Of a stretch of DNA of 64,000 nt, positions 18,075-27,649 are shown piece after piece (position 1 is the stretch's first letter; each line of letters starts with the position of its first letter). The position numbers were made by a program, and so were the translations under genes. The notes under the pieces were generated by a model. The model saw nothing but the letters and a program-made list of their open reading frames with translations. It was not told where the DNA came from and did no database searches. Origin of the DNA: Candidatus Stoquefichus sp. SB1 (GTDB lineage: Bacteria; Bacillota_I; Bacilli_A; Erysipelotrichales; Coprobacillaceae); assembly GCF_001244545.1 (NCBI RefSeq), contig NZ_LN852693.1, positions 129,749 to 193,748 of the forward strand, given 5' to 3'.

Positions 18075-19037
18075 ATGAAATTTTTAAAGACAATCAAAAT
18101 GGCATTGGCTTTCTTTGTGGCTATGAGCATTGCTCAATTTTTTTCTTTCCAATATGCCACGAGTGCTGGAATTGTTGGCATATTGACAATACAAAATACA
18201 AAAAAAGAAACATTATTCATTTGTCTAAAAAGGATTTTGTCTTTTTTTGTTTCACTTTTATCCGCTTTGATAGTTTTTTCTGTTTTTGGATATAGTGCTT
18301 TGAGTTTTGCTTTCTTTCTATTGATATTTGTTGGTATATCATTGATTTTTCATCTGGAAGATGGTATTGCTATGAATGCTGTTATAACAACTCATTATCT
18401 TATTGAACAGTCAATGAGTATACAATGGATTCAAAATGAAATGGCTATATTTGCTATTGGAATGTCTATAGGTATGCTAGTGAACTTATATATGCCCTCT
18501 CAACAAAAACAAATTCGTTATTCTCTGCAAAAACTGGATATACAGATTAAAAATATTTTAATGCAAATGTCAGATTGTTTATTACAAGAAAAGAAAACAG
18601 GACGATTATATGAAGTTTTTCAGGAAGTATCTTTCACACTGGATAAGATGTTTCAAAGTGTTTATGATGAAATGAATAATCAGCTATTAAAGGATACAAA
18701 ATATGAATTTGAATATTTGTCCATGCGAAAAGAACAAATCATAGTTTTAAAAGATATTTATGATTTAATGATTCAAATTGAATTCCATGGGAAACAAGTT
18801 ATATTTATATCGGATTTTTTAAAACATATGGCAGTTGAATATCATGAAGATAACGATGTGCATGCTTTGCAACAACGATTAATGGATTTAAAAAGAAAGT
18901 TTCAACAAGATGCCTTACCCAAGTCACGAGATGAATTTGAAAATCGTGCAATACTTTTTACAATGTTTACATATTTACAGAAATTTTTAGAATTAAAATA
19001 TCAGTTTTTTATTAAAAATAGGGGAGAACAACAATGA
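18075..19037 (+). CDS. Aromatic acid exporter family (DUF939/ArAE-like) membrane protein
   Basis: 320 residues. Four to six hydrophobic segments occupy residues ~10-150, starting FLKTIKMALAFFVAMSIAQFF and with the typical YATSAGIVGILTIQNTKKETL loop of this family, followed by a mostly helical cytoplasmic domain (~150-320). Members are thought to export aromatic or other organic acids, by analogy with FUSC/AaeB proteins; the substrate here is unknown. GGAAGGGG lies upstream of the ATG. The gene overlaps the following acetyltransferase gene by 4 bases (ATGA), so the two are translationally coupled. Confidence 0.75.
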   Translation: MKFLKTIKMALAFFVAMSIAQFFSFQYATSAGIVGILTIQNTKKETLFICLKRILSFFVSLLSALIVFSVFGYSALSFAFFLLIFVGISLIFHLEDGIAMNAVITTHYLIEQSMSIQWIQNEMAIFAIGMSIGMLVNLYMPSQQKQIRYSLQKLDIQIKNILMQMSDCLLQEKKTGRLYEVFQEVSFTLDKMFQSVYDEMNNQLLKDTKYEFEYLSMRKEQIIVLKDIYDLMIQIEFHGKQVIFISDFLKHMAVEYHEDNDVHALQQRLMDLKRKFQQDALPKSRDEFENRAILFTMFTYLQKFLELKYQFFIKNRGEQQ

Positions 19038-19591
19038 AAGCATATATACAAACAAAACGTCTTACTTTAAGGGAGTTTCGTGAAACAGATGCACAAAGCA
19101 TGTTCGAAACTTATTGCCACAGCGAACAGGCAACCCGCTATTTGGATTGGTATCCCCATGAATCTGTTGAAGAAACGAAAATATTTTTACATAATACAGG
19201 ATTAGCTAGTATTGAGGAATCAAATAGTCTTGAACTCGCAATAACACTTCATCATAAAGATGAAGTGATAGGAAGTCTAAGTGTGGTGAATCAATTTGAA
19301 GATTATATTGCAGAAATTGGCTATGTTTTAGGCGAAAAGTATTGGAACCAAGGTTATATGAGCGAAGCTTTGCAGGCATTTATTGATGAATTATTTAGAC
19401 AGACTCCAATTTTAAAAGTTCGGGCAATTCACGATAAAGACAATCAGGCTTCTGGTCGTGTTATGGAAAAGTGTGGGTTACTAAAAGTGGGGAAAGTATG
19501 GCATCAAAAGAAATATGATCAATTAGAAATGCGTGAATGTATATGTTATGAACTGACTCGCTTACAATGGGAAAAACAAAGAAATGAATAA
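19034..19591 (+). CDS. GNAT acetyltransferase, RimJ/RimL-like
   Basis: A 185-residue single-domain acetyl-CoA-dependent N-acetyltransferase. It opens with the family's IQTKRLTLREFRETDAQSMFETY, has ELAITLHHKDEVIGSLSV and the acetyl-CoA loop region IGYVLGEKYWNQGYMSEAL, and ends with the ALHDKDNQASGRVMEKCGL-type segment. RimJ/RimL-like enzymes modify protein or amino-acid amines; the substrate cannot be read from sequence. The start codon overlaps the stop of the exporter gene (ATGA), and GGGGAGAACAAC upstream supplies the ribosome binding site. Confidence 0.85.
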   Translation: MKAYIQTKRLTLREFRETDAQSMFETYCHSEQATRYLDWYPHESVEETKIFLHNTGLASIEESNSLELAITLHHKDEVIGSLSVVNQFEDYIAEIGYVLGEKYWNQGYMSEALQAFIDELFRQTPILKVRAIHDKDNQASGRVMEKCGLLKVGKVWHQKKYDQLEMRECICYELTRLQWEKQRNE

Positions 19592-19622
19592 ATGGATGAG
19601 AAAAGGGTGAAATATATATCTT

Positions 19623-19652
19623 TTTTCATTGTATCATTAAACATGATATAAT
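19623..19652 (+). promoter_or_regulatory. Putative promoter of M48 protease gene
   Basis: TTTTCA (19623-19628), 18-bp spacer, TATAAT (19647-19652). The -35 is weak. The -10 lies 21 bases before the start codon. Confidence 0.4.
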
Positions 19653-19673
19653 GAGAAAATAGGGAGGGATAGA

Positions 19674-20897
19674 ATGCGTTGGTTATTTTTAGGTTTATAT
19701 ACTTTATCATCATTATATTCATTGTTTTTATTATTTTTAAACCACCGACAGAGACGTTTGAAATTGCCTGAAAATATTCAAGATGTTTATGATCTTCATG
19801 AATATCAAAGGTGGCAGGCATATGAAGATGAAACTGATCGTTTTTCAATGATTTATCAAACTGTTGAATTCTTATTCATAAGTTTTATGATATTATCACC
19901 ATATTATCAATGGATATCTGCTTTGTTTCCAAAGAATATTTTAATGAATTCATTATTAATGATGTTTATAACATCAATTATTGAAATGCTTGTACAAATT
20001 CCATTTCAGTATTATCAGATATTTGTTATTGAAGAGAAATATCATATGAATACAACCAAGTTACAATTGTTTATTATAGATTTATTAAAAGAAAATATCA
20101 TGAATATGGGGTTATTGACAATCTTATTTGTGTTTGTTCATTTCTTTTCTTTATGGTTTGGATATGGGGGATTTGTGATTTTATTTATAATGATGATCAT
20201 TTTAGTTGGATTTATTCAAAGATATCCATTACTGATTATGAAAATCTTTAATACTTTTACACCTTTAGAAGATGAGGATTTAAAAGATAATTTAACAAAA
20301 CTTGTTGAGAAATATGGATTTAAATTAAAAGGTATTTATGTAACAGATGCATCAAAACGAACAAAACGAGCAAATGCTTTTTGTTGTGGAGCAGGAAAGA
20401 AGAAAGAAATTTGTTTGGATGATAATATGTTAATGCACTATCAAAAAGATGAAATTCTGGCTGTTTTTGCTCATGAATTTGGTCATGCGATTTATAGACA
20501 TACAGAGAAATTAAGATGGTTGAATTATATACAGATGATTGCAATGTTTGGCATTTTTCTTTTTGTGATGATGAATCAATGGCTATACGCTGATTTTGGA
20601 ATAGGACAGATGAATTATTTCATGGTGTTGGTTATTGTCAGCTGGCTCATAAGTCTTATGACAGACTGTTTCACAATAGTGACAAGTTATTATTCACGAT
20701 TATGTGAATATGAAGCTGATGCTTTTGCAGTTAAAGAAGGATATGGAGAATTGCTCATTCATCTATTAAAAAAATTATCACGCAATGGACTTTCTAATAT
20801 CTATCCTCATCCACTTGTGGTAAAATTATCATATAGTCATCCACCTTTGTCTCAAAGAATTGATGCAATGGAGCGATTAATAAAACAGGATGAATAA
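19674..20897 (+). CDS. M48 family zinc metalloprotease, Ste24/CAAX protease-like
   Basis: A 407-residue integral membrane peptidase. It has about seven hydrophobic segments, a HEFGH zinc motif (~residues 267-271, FAHEFGHAIYRH) and the third zinc ligand in YEADAFAV. The domain order (N-terminal membrane part with YHMNTTKLQLFIID, then LVEKYGFKLKGIYVTDASKRTKRANAFCCG, then HExxH) is that of the Ste24/CAAX-prenyl protease 1 group. Bacterial members take part in membrane protein quality control; the native substrate is unknown. GGGAGGG sits 7 bases before the ATG. It is followed by the flavin-binding protein gene in the same direction, 35 bases on. Confidence 0.9.
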   Translation: MRWLFLGLYTLSSLYSLFLLFLNHRQRRLKLPENIQDVYDLHEYQRWQAYEDETDRFSMIYQTVEFLFISFMILSPYYQWISALFPKNILMNSLLMMFITSIIEMLVQIPFQYYQIFVIEEKYHMNTTKLQLFIIDLLKENIMNMGLLTILFVFVHFFSLWFGYGGFVILFIMMIILVGFIQRYPLLIMKIFNTFTPLEDEDLKDNLTKLVEKYGFKLKGIYVTDASKRTKRANAFCCGAGKKKEICLDDNMLMHYQKDEILAVFAHEFGHAIYRHTEKLRWLNYIQMIAMFGIFLFVMMNQWLYADFGIGQMNYFMVLVIVSWLISLMTDCFTIVTSYYSRLCEYEADAFAVKEGYGELLIHLLKKLSRNGLSNIYPHPLVVKLSYSHPPLSQRIDAMERLIKQDE

Positions 20898-20932
20898 TAT
20901 TATTCATAAATGTACATTAAAGGAGAGTTATA

Positions 20933-21364
20933 ATGATAAGAGATGTTCAAAAAACAATTGGTCTTCTCATTGATAAAGCCAATTTAACTGTAATTAGCAG
21001 TGTTGATGAAATGGGGTTTCCTGTAAGTAAAGCTATGCTTGCACCACGAAAAAGAGAAGGAATAAAGGTATTCTATCTCACAACTAATACTTCTTCTCAA
21101 AAAGTTCAAAATTTTAAAGTGAATCCAAAAGCCACTTTATATTTTGTTGATAAAAGATTTTATCGTGGTGTCAGTTTAATGGGATATGTTGAAATTCTTG
21201 AAGATCATGATGCAAAAGCAATGATTTGGCAGGATGGAGATACTATGTATTATCCATTAGGAGTTGATGATCCAGATTATTGTGTTATTAAGTTTACTGC
21301 TTTTCAAGGAAGATACTATCGTCAATTTCATTCTGATGATTTTGATGTTCCTGATGTTGAATAA
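20933..21364 (+). CDS. Pyridoxamine 5'-phosphate oxidase-like flavin-binding protein
   Basis: 143 residues with the FMN-binding split-barrel fold of PNPOx-like general stress proteins: VISSVDEMGFPVSKAM, FYLTTNTSSQKVQNFKVNPKATLYFVD and GVSLMGYVEILEDHDAKAMIW. It lacks the features needed to call a true PdxH. A redox or detoxifying role using FMN or F420-like cofactor is typical of the family; the substrate is not predictable. AAGGAG is placed 8 bases upstream of the ATG. Confidence 0.8.
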   Translation: MIRDVQKTIGLLIDKANLTVISSVDEMGFPVSKAMLAPRKREGIKVFYLTTNTSSQKVQNFKVNPKATLYFVDKRFYRGVSLMGYVEILEDHDAKAMIWQDGDTMYYPLGVDDPDYCVIKFTAFQGRYYRQFHSDDFDVPDVE

Positions 21365-21390
21365 AAGTTCTCTAGAAATAGAGAACTTTT
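21363..21390 (+). terminator. Terminator after PNPOx-like gene
   Basis: Perfect 12-bp stem AAAAGTTCTCTA/TAGAGAACTTTT closed by a GAAA tetraloop. The 3' arm ends in TTTTATT. It overlaps the stop codon. Confidence 0.9.
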
Positions 21391-21459
21391 ATTCAGTTCA
21401 TGAATAGTTAATATGATAGTCATATACTATAAACAATGATAAAAAGTAGAGGGAAAAAT

Positions 21460-22293
21460 ATGTTTGGATATGTTGTGGTTAATAAACCAGAATTAAAATT
21501 TAAAGAGTTTGATATTTATCAATCGTATTATTGTGGATTGTGTCAAACATTAAAAAATAAATATGGATTCAAAGGACAGGTTTCTTTAAATTATGATATG
21601 ACTTTTTTAGCAATGCTATTAAGTTTGTTATATGATGGAAAGACCAATGAAGTTAATGAAAGATGTGTTATTCATCCAATGAAAAAACGTTTGAAATATT
21701 TTAATGAATATATTGATTATGCGGCTCAAATGACTATTGTCTTAGCTTATTTTAAATGTGAAGATGATTGGCTAGATGAAAAGAGTCTCACAAAACAAAC
21801 GTATAAAAAATTAATTAATCATACATATGAAAATATAAAAAAATTATATCCTCAAAAAATCATGGTTGTTGAACAGGAATTGCATCAAATTAACCAGTAC
21901 GAAAAAAATGAACATGAAAATATTGATGATCTTGCGGGATGTTTTGGACGTGTTATGGGTGAGATTTGTGCGTTTAGAGATGATATATGGCATGATGATT
22001 TATATGAATTTGGTTTTTATTTAGGAAAATTTATTTATATATTAGATGCATATGATGATATTGAAGAGGATATGAAAAAGGATACATTCAATCCTTTGAA
22101 AAAAGAATTGAATGATGAAGATTTTGATGATAAATGTTATATTTTATTGGAAATGATGATTTCAAGAGCAGCCAATGTATTTGAATGTCTACCAATTACA
22201 GAAAATATTGAAATTTTAAGAAATATCATATATAGTGGTGTTTGGACAAAGTATAAGTTAAGAAAGATGAAGAGAGCGGAGGATAAGAGTTAA
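21460..22293 (+). CDS. DUF5685 family protein
   Basis: 277 residues beginning MFGYVVVNKPELKFKEFDIYQSYYCGLCQTLKNKYGF, the hallmark of DUF5685, with an early CxxC-like pair (YYCGLCQTL), VSLNYDMTFLAMLL and a later HxxxD-rich part (IDDLAGCFGRVMGEICAF..LGKFIYILDAYDDIEED) that suggests a helical fold resembling prenyl-synthase-like proteins. The function is unknown. GAGGG 6 bases upstream supports the ATG at 21460 over the in-frame ATG at 21436. The stop overlaps the start of the DnaJ-like gene (TAATG), so it is translated together with a J-protein and an Hsp70, suggesting a client or partner role. Confidence 0.8.
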   Translation: MFGYVVVNKPELKFKEFDIYQSYYCGLCQTLKNKYGFKGQVSLNYDMTFLAMLLSLLYDGKTNEVNERCVIHPMKKRLKYFNEYIDYAAQMTIVLAYFKCEDDWLDEKSLTKQTYKKLINHTYENIKKLYPQKIMVVEQELHQINQYEKNEHENIDDLAGCFGRVMGEICAFRDDIWHDDLYEFGFYLGKFIYILDAYDDIEEDMKKDTFNPLKKELNDEDFDDKCYILLEMMISRAANVFECLPITENIEILRNIIYSGVWTKYKLRKMKRAEDKS

Positions 22294-22898
22294 TGGATCC
22301 ATATCAAATATTAGGTATATCTCCAAGTGCATCTGATGATGAGGTTAAGCAGGCTTATCGAACTTTAAGTAAGAAGTATCACCCTGATGCCAATATCAAT
22401 AATGCACATCAGGCAGAATATACAGAAAAATTCAAACAAGTTCAAAATGCATATAAAACAATTATAGATAGTCGTAAACGTGGTTTTACCAATCAGAATT
22501 ATGGAGCTGGTCAAGGTCAGAGTCAATCGACATATCAATATAATGGAAATGAGCAGGCAGCATTTAATGATGCAGCAGCATATATTAATGCTGGTCGTTT
22601 TCAGGACGCATTAAATATTTTAGAACAAATTCGTACACGAAATTCTATGTGGTTTTATTACAGTGCACTTGCAATGAATGGTGTTGGTAATAATGCAACT
22701 GCTTTAGAATATGCGAAGACAGCGGCTCAAATGGAGCCTGGTAATCTTCAATATTTATTTTTAGTACAGCAATTACAGGCTGGTTCAGGACAATATCGTT
22801 CTGCACAACAGTCTTATGGTTCACCTTTTGCGGGAACTGCAAATTGTTGTTATAGTATATTAATGATGAATTTATGTTTAAGTTGCTGTTGTCGATAA
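22293..22898 (+). CDS. J-domain protein with TPR-like middle and Cys-rich tail
   Basis: 201 residues. Residues 1-65 are a J-domain with the HPD tripeptide (KKYHPDANINN), which stimulates Hsp70 ATPase. A Gly/Gln-rich linker (~68-90) leads to a TPR-like helical region (AFNDAAAYINAGRFQDALNILEQI...ALEYAKTAAQMEPGNLQYLFLVQQL). The protein ends in a short hydrophobic, Cys-rich tail (NCCYSILMMNLCLSCCCR) that could bind metal or membrane. It has neither the Zn-finger nor the C-terminal domains of full DnaJ. It overlaps the DUF5685 gene upstream and is followed by the Hsp70 gene after 19 bases, so the three form one operon. Confidence 0.85.
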   Translation: MDPYQILGISPSASDDEVKQAYRTLSKKYHPDANINNAHQAEYTEKFKQVQNAYKTIIDSRKRGFTNQNYGAGQGQSQSTYQYNGNEQAAFNDAAAYINAGRFQDALNILEQIRTRNSMWFYYSALAMNGVGNNATALEYAKTAAQMEPGNLQYLFLVQQLQAGSGQYRSAQQSYGSPFAGTANCCYSILMMNLCLSCCCR

Positions 22899-22917
22899 GT
22901 GAAAAAGGAGAAAAGTG

Positions 22918-24690
22918 ATGAGTAAAATTATTGGAATTGATTTAGGAACAACAAATAGTTGTATGGCTTTTATTGAAAATGGAAAAACAACCATTATTCC
23001 TAATAGCGAAGGTGCTAAGACGACCCCTAGTGTGATTGCCTTTACAAAAGATGGTCAACGTTTAGTCGGAGAAAGTGCAAGACGTCAGGCAGTGACGAAT
23101 CCTGCTCAAACTGTATCGTCTATTAAACGTGAGATGGGAACTGCTTATACCAAGAGAATTGGGCAAAAGGATTATACGCCACAGGAATTATCAGCAATGA
23201 TTTTACAGAAATTAAAAATTGATGCACAAAATTATTTAGGTGAAGAAGTCAAACAGGCTGTTATTACAGTACCAGCTTATTTTAATGATGCACAACGTCA
23301 GGCGACTAAGGATGCTGGAAGAATTGCTGGTTTAGAAGTTTTAAGAATTATTAATGAACCAACAGCGGCAGCTTTGGCTTATGGACTTGAGAATAGTTTT
23401 GGACAAAAAATTATGGTCTTTGATTTAGGTGGAGGAACATTTGATGTTTCTATTATTGAAATAGGAAATAATGTTATTGAAGTTTTATCAACATCTGGTG
23501 ATAATCATTTGGGTGGTGATGATTTTAATGATTGTATTGCTCAATATGTTATGAATGAATTTAGAAAAACAAATGGTGTTGATTTATCCCATGATCAAAT
23601 GGCTAAACAACGTATTGAAGAAGCTTCTGAAAAAGCCAAAATTGAACTTTCAACAATGACATCAACAGTGATTTCATTACCATTTATTACCACAACAGCA
23701 AGTGGCCCATTAAATCTTGAAATGACATTAACACGTGAAGTTTTTAATCGTTTAACTCATGAATTAGTGGAACGTACAATTTTACCAATGCAAAATGCTT
23801 TAAATGATGCACGTCTTTTACCTGCTGAATTAGATAAAATTATTTTAGTAGGTGGTTCTTCACGTATTCCTTCTGTTCAGGATAAAATTAAAGAAGTCAC
23901 TGGTATTACTCCTAGTAAATCTTTGAATCCTGATGAATGTGTTGCGATGGGAGCAGGAATACAAGGTGGAAAGCTTTCTGGTGATGTCAGTGCAATGGGA
24001 CAATACGATGTCCTCTTATTAGATGTAACACCATTAACATTATCAATTGAAACAGTTGGAGGTGTTGCAACACCGTTGATTGAACGTAATACAACAATAC
24101 CAACAAGCCATAGTCAAATTTTTACAACTTCAGGTAATTTTCAAACACAAGTAGAAATTAATGTATTACAAGGTGAAAGACCTTTGGCTAAAGATAATAA
24201 ATCATTAGGAAAATTTAAACTCAAGAAAATCAAAAGAGCAATGCGTGGTGTTCCACAGATTGAAGTCACTTTTGATATAGATGCAAATGGCATTGTAAGT
24301 GTTTCAGCAAAAGACTTGGCAAGTGGAAATATGCAAAGTATTACAATTGAAAATGGTTCACATATGTCTGATGATGATATTGAAAGAGCGATTCATGAAG
24401 CACAGCAATTTGCTAGAGAGGATGCACAATTAAAAGAAAGATTGGTTTTTAAAAATGAGGTTGAAATGCTAGTTTCACAAGTTGAACAGGCTTTATCTCA
24501 AAATGGGAAACAGTTAGATAAAACAGTCAAATCACAAATTAAAGATGAATTAGCTAGTTTTAAAAAGTTAACAAAGAAAGTCAATTATGAAACATGTAGT
24601 GATGAAGAATTTCATAATATCCAAAATGCTAAGCAGCGATTAGAAGATGTGGCTGGTGTTGTGATTTCAATGTCACAAGGTCAAATGTAA
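22918..24690 (+). CDS. Hsp70/DnaK-type chaperone
   Basis: A 590-residue cytoplasmic chaperone. The nucleotide-binding domain opens [19 protein letters not shown] and contains [34 protein letters not shown] and the [12 protein letters not shown] phosphate loop; [12 protein letters not shown] and the substrate-binding domain ([14 protein letters not shown]...) follow, with a short helical lid. It lacks an EEVD-like tail. AAGGAG (22905-22910) favours ATG 22918 over GTG 22915. It resembles canonical DnaK closely, but its neighbours are DUF5685 and a truncated J-protein, not hrcA-grpE-dnaJ, so it is more likely a second, dedicated Hsp70; whether another dnaK exists cannot be seen here. Confidence 0.9.
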   Translation: MSKIIGIDLGTTNSCMAFIENGKTTIIPNSEGAKTTPSVIAFTKDGQRLVGESARRQAVTNPAQTVSSIKREMGTAYTKRIGQKDYTPQELSAMILQKLKIDAQNYLGEEVKQAVITVPAYFNDAQRQATKDAGRIAGLEVLRIINEPTAAALAYGLENSFGQKIMVFDLGGGTFDVSIIEIGNNVIEVLSTSGDNHLGGDDFNDCIAQYVMNEFRKTNGVDLSHDQMAKQRIEEASEKAKIELSTMTSTVISLPFITTTASGPLNLEMTLTREVFNRLTHELVERTILPMQNALNDARLLPAELDKIILVGGSSRIPSVQDKIKEVTGITPSKSLNPDECVAMGAGIQGGKLSGDVSAMGQYDVLLLDVTPLTLSIETVGGVATPLIERNTTIPTSHSQIFTTSGNFQTQVEINVLQGERPLAKDNKSLGKFKLKKIKRAMRGVPQIEVTFDIDANGIVSVSAKDLASGNMQSITIENGSHMSDDDIERAIHEAQQFAREDAQLKERLVFKNEVEMLVSQVEQALSQNGKQLDKTVKSQIKDELASFKKLTKKVNYETCSDEEFHNIQNAKQRLEDVAGVVISMSQGQM

Positions 24691-24714
24691 TGGAGACAGT
24701 GTCTCCATTTTTTA
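24690..24714 (+). terminator. Terminator after Hsp70 operon
   Basis: Stem TGGAGAC/GTCTCCA with an AGT loop (24691-24707), followed by TTTTTTAA. It begins at the stop codon. Confidence 0.85.
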
Positions 24715-24820
24715 ATATTTCTATATATTTTTTCTACATAATACAAATATCTATACTTTAAATTTAAAAAGATGTATAATAAAAATAAGTTAAATCATAA
24801 GAAATGTTGAGGGAATGGAC

Positions 24821-26614
24821 ATGAAACAAAAACAGAGTATGGGTGTCTATACATGCATTTGGGTTATTGCTATTATCATATTGATTGTTTCATTATTTCA
24901 AAATTTAGGATATGCAAAAGTGATTAATTATAGCGGAATTGTTAGAGGTGCAACCCAAAAATTGGTTAAGGAGGAGTTGCAGGGTGATCGTGATGATCAA
25001 ACAATTGCTTATCTTGATAATATTTTAGATGAATTACAAACTGGTCAGGGACAGTTTGACTTAATGAAAATTGATGATGATGAATATCAGCAACAGTTAT
25101 CTGAAGTGAAGGGTATTTGGAGTGTTATTAAAGATAAAATTTATGAAGTGAGAAATGGCAATCAGGATAATCAGTTGTATGAATTAAGTCAAGAGTATTT
25201 TACAAAAGCAAACCAGATGGTGGCTACGGCACAATTGATTTCAGATAATAGTTTGGTGTCTTCAATTGCCTTGTTTTTTATTTATTTAATTTTAACAGGG
25301 GGTGTTTTTGCGTTCTGGTATCACTATAAGCAAAAACAGATTCAAAAAGTGATGTATACAGATAAATTAACAGGTTTACATAATTTTTTGGCTTTTGAAC
25401 TTGATTTGCAAAAGCGACTTGAGAATTTAGAAGATGAAAGTTATGCTTTGTTATGCTTTGATATTGATGATTTTAAATATTTAAATACAACATATGGTTA
25501 TGCTTTTGGTGATCAATTATTACAGGTTATTGCAAGTTCTTTACAAGCGTTTATTCAAGATAAAGGGAGTTGTGCAAGAAATGGAAGCGATCGTTTTTAT
25601 GCTTTGCTTCCTTATTATGATAATATCATAGATGATTTGAAAATAAGATTAAAAGATGATATGAAAAAAGGTATTGATTTGGATATTATTGATGATATTA
25701 CATTTACCTTTGGTGGATATCTCATTGATAAAAATTGTTTAGTACAGGATATTCTTGATGATGCTCTGTTGGCTCATAAAAATGCAAAGAGTACTGGTAA
25801 AGGATATATTGTTTGGTATGATCAAAATTTATTAGATAAACTTTATCAGGAAAACTTAATTGTGAAACAAATGCATCATGGTTTACAAAATCAGGAATTT
25901 CAATTGTATCTACAACCTAAATTTTTGATTCCATCACTTCAGGTTGTTGGAGCTGAAGCTCTTGTGCGGTGGCATATGCATGATGGAAGCGTATTATATC
26001 CTGATGATTTTATTCCATTGTTTGAAAAAAATGGTTTTATATATGAATTGGATTTTGATATTTTTAAACAAACATGTCAGTTTATTCATGAATATCATCT
26101 CAATGAAGATTTTCCTATTTCTATTAATTTTTCAAGAGTCACTATTCATCATAAAGATTTTTATCAGCATTTTCATCAAATTATAGAAGATTATCAAATT
26201 CCTACAGGAAGTATTGAAATTGAAATTACTGAAAGTGCTTTTAATGATTTATCTTCATCAATTATGACAATGCTGACACAGTTAAGAAGTGAAGGATTTA
26301 TGATTTCAATGGATGATTTTGGAGCAGGTTATTCTTCTTTGAATCTTTTAAATTCAATGTCTGTAGATGTTTTAAAAATTGATCGACAATTTTTATCAGA
26401 ACAGGAATCAAAAAGTGAACAAATTATTCAATTGATTGTTGAACTGACAAAGTCATTAAATTTAAAAGTCATTTGTGAAGGGGTTGAAACACAAGCAGAT
26501 GTTGAATTATTAACAAAGGTACATTGTCCTTTAGGACAAGGTTATTTTATTTCTAAACCTATTATAAAAGATGAATTTGCAAAACGATTTTTGCCAATTG
26601 AAATATCTGTTTAA
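24821..26614 (+). CDS. Membrane GGDEF-EAL protein, likely c-di-GMP phosphodiesterase
   Basis: 597 residues: an N-terminal membrane helix (~6-28), an extracytoplasmic sensor region (~30-148), a second helix (~150-170), a GGDEF domain (~185-340) and an EAL domain (~350-595). The GGDEF active-site motif is degenerate (NGSDRF near residue 252), so diguanylate cyclase activity is unlikely. The EAL domain keeps EALVRW (~378), SINFS, EITES, the DDFGAGYSS loop, KIDRQF, EGVET and the final QGYFISKP, so hydrolysis of c-di-GMP to pGpG is expected. GAGGG at 24809-24813 favours ATG 24821 over 24815. Monocistronic: it has its own weak promoter (TATAAT at 24775-24780) and a terminator. It may tune the pilus system, whose PilB looks c-di-GMP responsive. 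Confidence 0.88.
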   Translation: MKQKQSMGVYTCIWVIAIIILIVSLFQNLGYAKVINYSGIVRGATQKLVKEELQGDRDDQTIAYLDNILDELQTGQGQFDLMKIDDDEYQQQLSEVKGIWSVIKDKIYEVRNGNQDNQLYELSQEYFTKANQMVATAQLISDNSLVSSIALFFIYLILTGGVFAFWYHYKQKQIQKVMYTDKLTGLHNFLAFELDLQKRLENLEDESYALLCFDIDDFKYLNTTYGYAFGDQLLQVIASSLQAFIQDKGSCARNGSDRFYALLPYYDNIIDDLKIRLKDDMKKGIDLDIIDDITFTFGGYLIDKNCLVQDILDDALLAHKNAKSTGKGYIVWYDQNLLDKLYQENLIVKQMHHGLQNQEFQLYLQPKFLIPSLQVVGAEALVRWHMHDGSVLYPDDFIPLFEKNGFIYELDFDIFKQTCQFIHEYHLNEDFPISINFSRVTIHHKDFYQHFHQIIEDYQIPTGSIEIEITESAFNDLSSSIMTMLTQLRSEGFMISMDDFGAGYSSLNLLNSMSVDVLKIDRQFLSEQESKSEQIIQLIVELTKSLNLKVICEGVETQADVELLTKVHCPLGQGYFISKPIIKDEFAKRFLPIEISV

Positions 26615-26637
26615 GGCATTTTATCAATGCCTTTTTC
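26613..26637 (+). terminator. Terminator after GGDEF-EAL gene
   Basis: 8-bp stem AAGGCATT/AATGCCTT with a 5-base loop (26613-26633), then a T-run (CCTTTTTCTTT). Confidence 0.85.
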
Positions 26638-26680
26638 TTTGGTTTATGATAAAATAATGCATATATAAAGGAGTATGATT

Positions 26681-27175
26681 ATGGAAATAAGATTAGCAGA
26701 TAAGAAAGATATAAATGATATTGCGATGATTGAAGCAAAATGTTTTCCTTCTTTAGAAGCAGCAACTTATGAACAGTTTTTAGAAAGATTTGAATCATTT
26801 GGAGATTGTTTTTTAGTTGCTGTTAATAATGATCAAGTGATTGGATTTATCAATGGATGTTCAACAAATGAACCATGTTTACCAGACGAACTTTATCATG
26901 ATGCTTCTTTACATCAAAAGGAAGGACTCTATCAAACCGTTTTTGGCTTAGATGTTTTGCCTGATTATCGTCATCAGGGGATAGCAGGAGCACTACTTAA
27001 ATCGTTTATTTTATTAGCCAAGCAAAGAGGGAAAAAAGGGATGGTTTTAACTTGTAAAGATTATCTAATTCATTATTATGAAAAGTTTGGTTTTGTTCGT
27101 CAAGGTATTTCTGATTCTCATCATGGTGGAGCTTCTTGGAATGATATGTTATATATCTTTGAGGATGGAGAATAG
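26681..27175 (+). CDS. GNAT acetyltransferase, arylalkylamine-acetyltransferase-like
   Basis: 164 residues. IRLADKKDINDIAMIEAKCFP at the start, then GLDVLPDYRHQGIAGALLKSFI, which holds the acetyl-CoA pyrophosphate loop (RxxGxA), and YYEKFGFVRQGISDSHHGGASWNDM, a C-terminal layout seen in bacterial AANAT-like enzymes. The substrate is unknown. AAAGGAG at 26667-26673 is 7 bases from ATG 26681, which is preferred to ATG 26675. It is first in a run of two acetyltransferase genes and a NUDIX gene with junctions of 2 bases to 16 bases. Confidence 0.82.
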   Translation: MEIRLADKKDINDIAMIEAKCFPSLEAATYEQFLERFESFGDCFLVAVNNDQVIGFINGCSTNEPCLPDELYHDASLHQKEGLYQTVFGLDVLPDYRHQGIAGALLKSFILLAKQRGKKGMVLTCKDYLIHYYEKFGFVRQGISDSHHGGASWNDMLYIFEDGE

Positions 27176-27177
27176 TG

Positions 27178-27633
27178 ATGGAATTCAGTTATAAATATAT
27201 TGAGGAAACAGATTTGAAGTCATGTGCTTATTTGTTTCAGGAAGCTTTTTTACAAGAACCATGGTATGAAGAATGGACATATCATCAGGCTTATGAACGT
27301 TTGTCAGAGTTGATGAGTTCAAAAGCAGCAATAGGATATGTGATTTATGATCAGGAAAAACTGATAGGAATGATATTAGGAAGACGAATGACCTATTTGG
27401 ATAAACGACAGTTTTGGGTTGATGAACTTTGTATTAGCCAGCATTATCAGGGACAGCATTTGGGAAGCCGTCTTTTAGATTATGCAAAACAGGAATGTCA
27501 AAAGATACAAATATATCAAATGGTACTTAATACAATCAGAGGTGGGTTGAGTGAAAGCTTTTATCATAAAAATGGATTTCATGAAGAAAAATCTTTAGTA
27601 TGTATGTCTTGTGATTTTGAATGTGATAAATAA
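27178..27633 (+). CDS. GNAT acetyltransferase
   Basis: 151 residues with the family core: FWVDELCISQHYQGQHLGSRLLDYA (acetyl-CoA loop QxxxxG) and VLNTIRGGLSESFYHKNGFHEEKSLVCMSC at the C-terminus. The N-terminal segment (YKYIEETDLKSCAYLFQEAFLQEPWYEEW) is typical of small GNATs of unknown substrate. It starts two bases after the stop of the preceding acetyltransferase gene (TAGTGATG), indicating translational coupling. Confidence 0.8.
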   Translation: MEFSYKYIEETDLKSCAYLFQEAFLQEPWYEEWTYHQAYERLSELMSSKAAIGYVIYDQEKLIGMILGRRMTYLDKRQFWVDELCISQHYQGQHLGSRLLDYAKQECQKIQIYQMVLNTIRGGLSESFYHKNGFHEEKSLVCMSCDFECDK

Positions 27634-27649
27634 TAAGGAATTGAATAAG

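Noticed and set aside
18057..19037. Possible fusion of the exporter-like protein and the following acetyltransferase
   Set aside because: The genes overlap by ATGA in different frames and each has its own ribosome binding site; they are two proteins.
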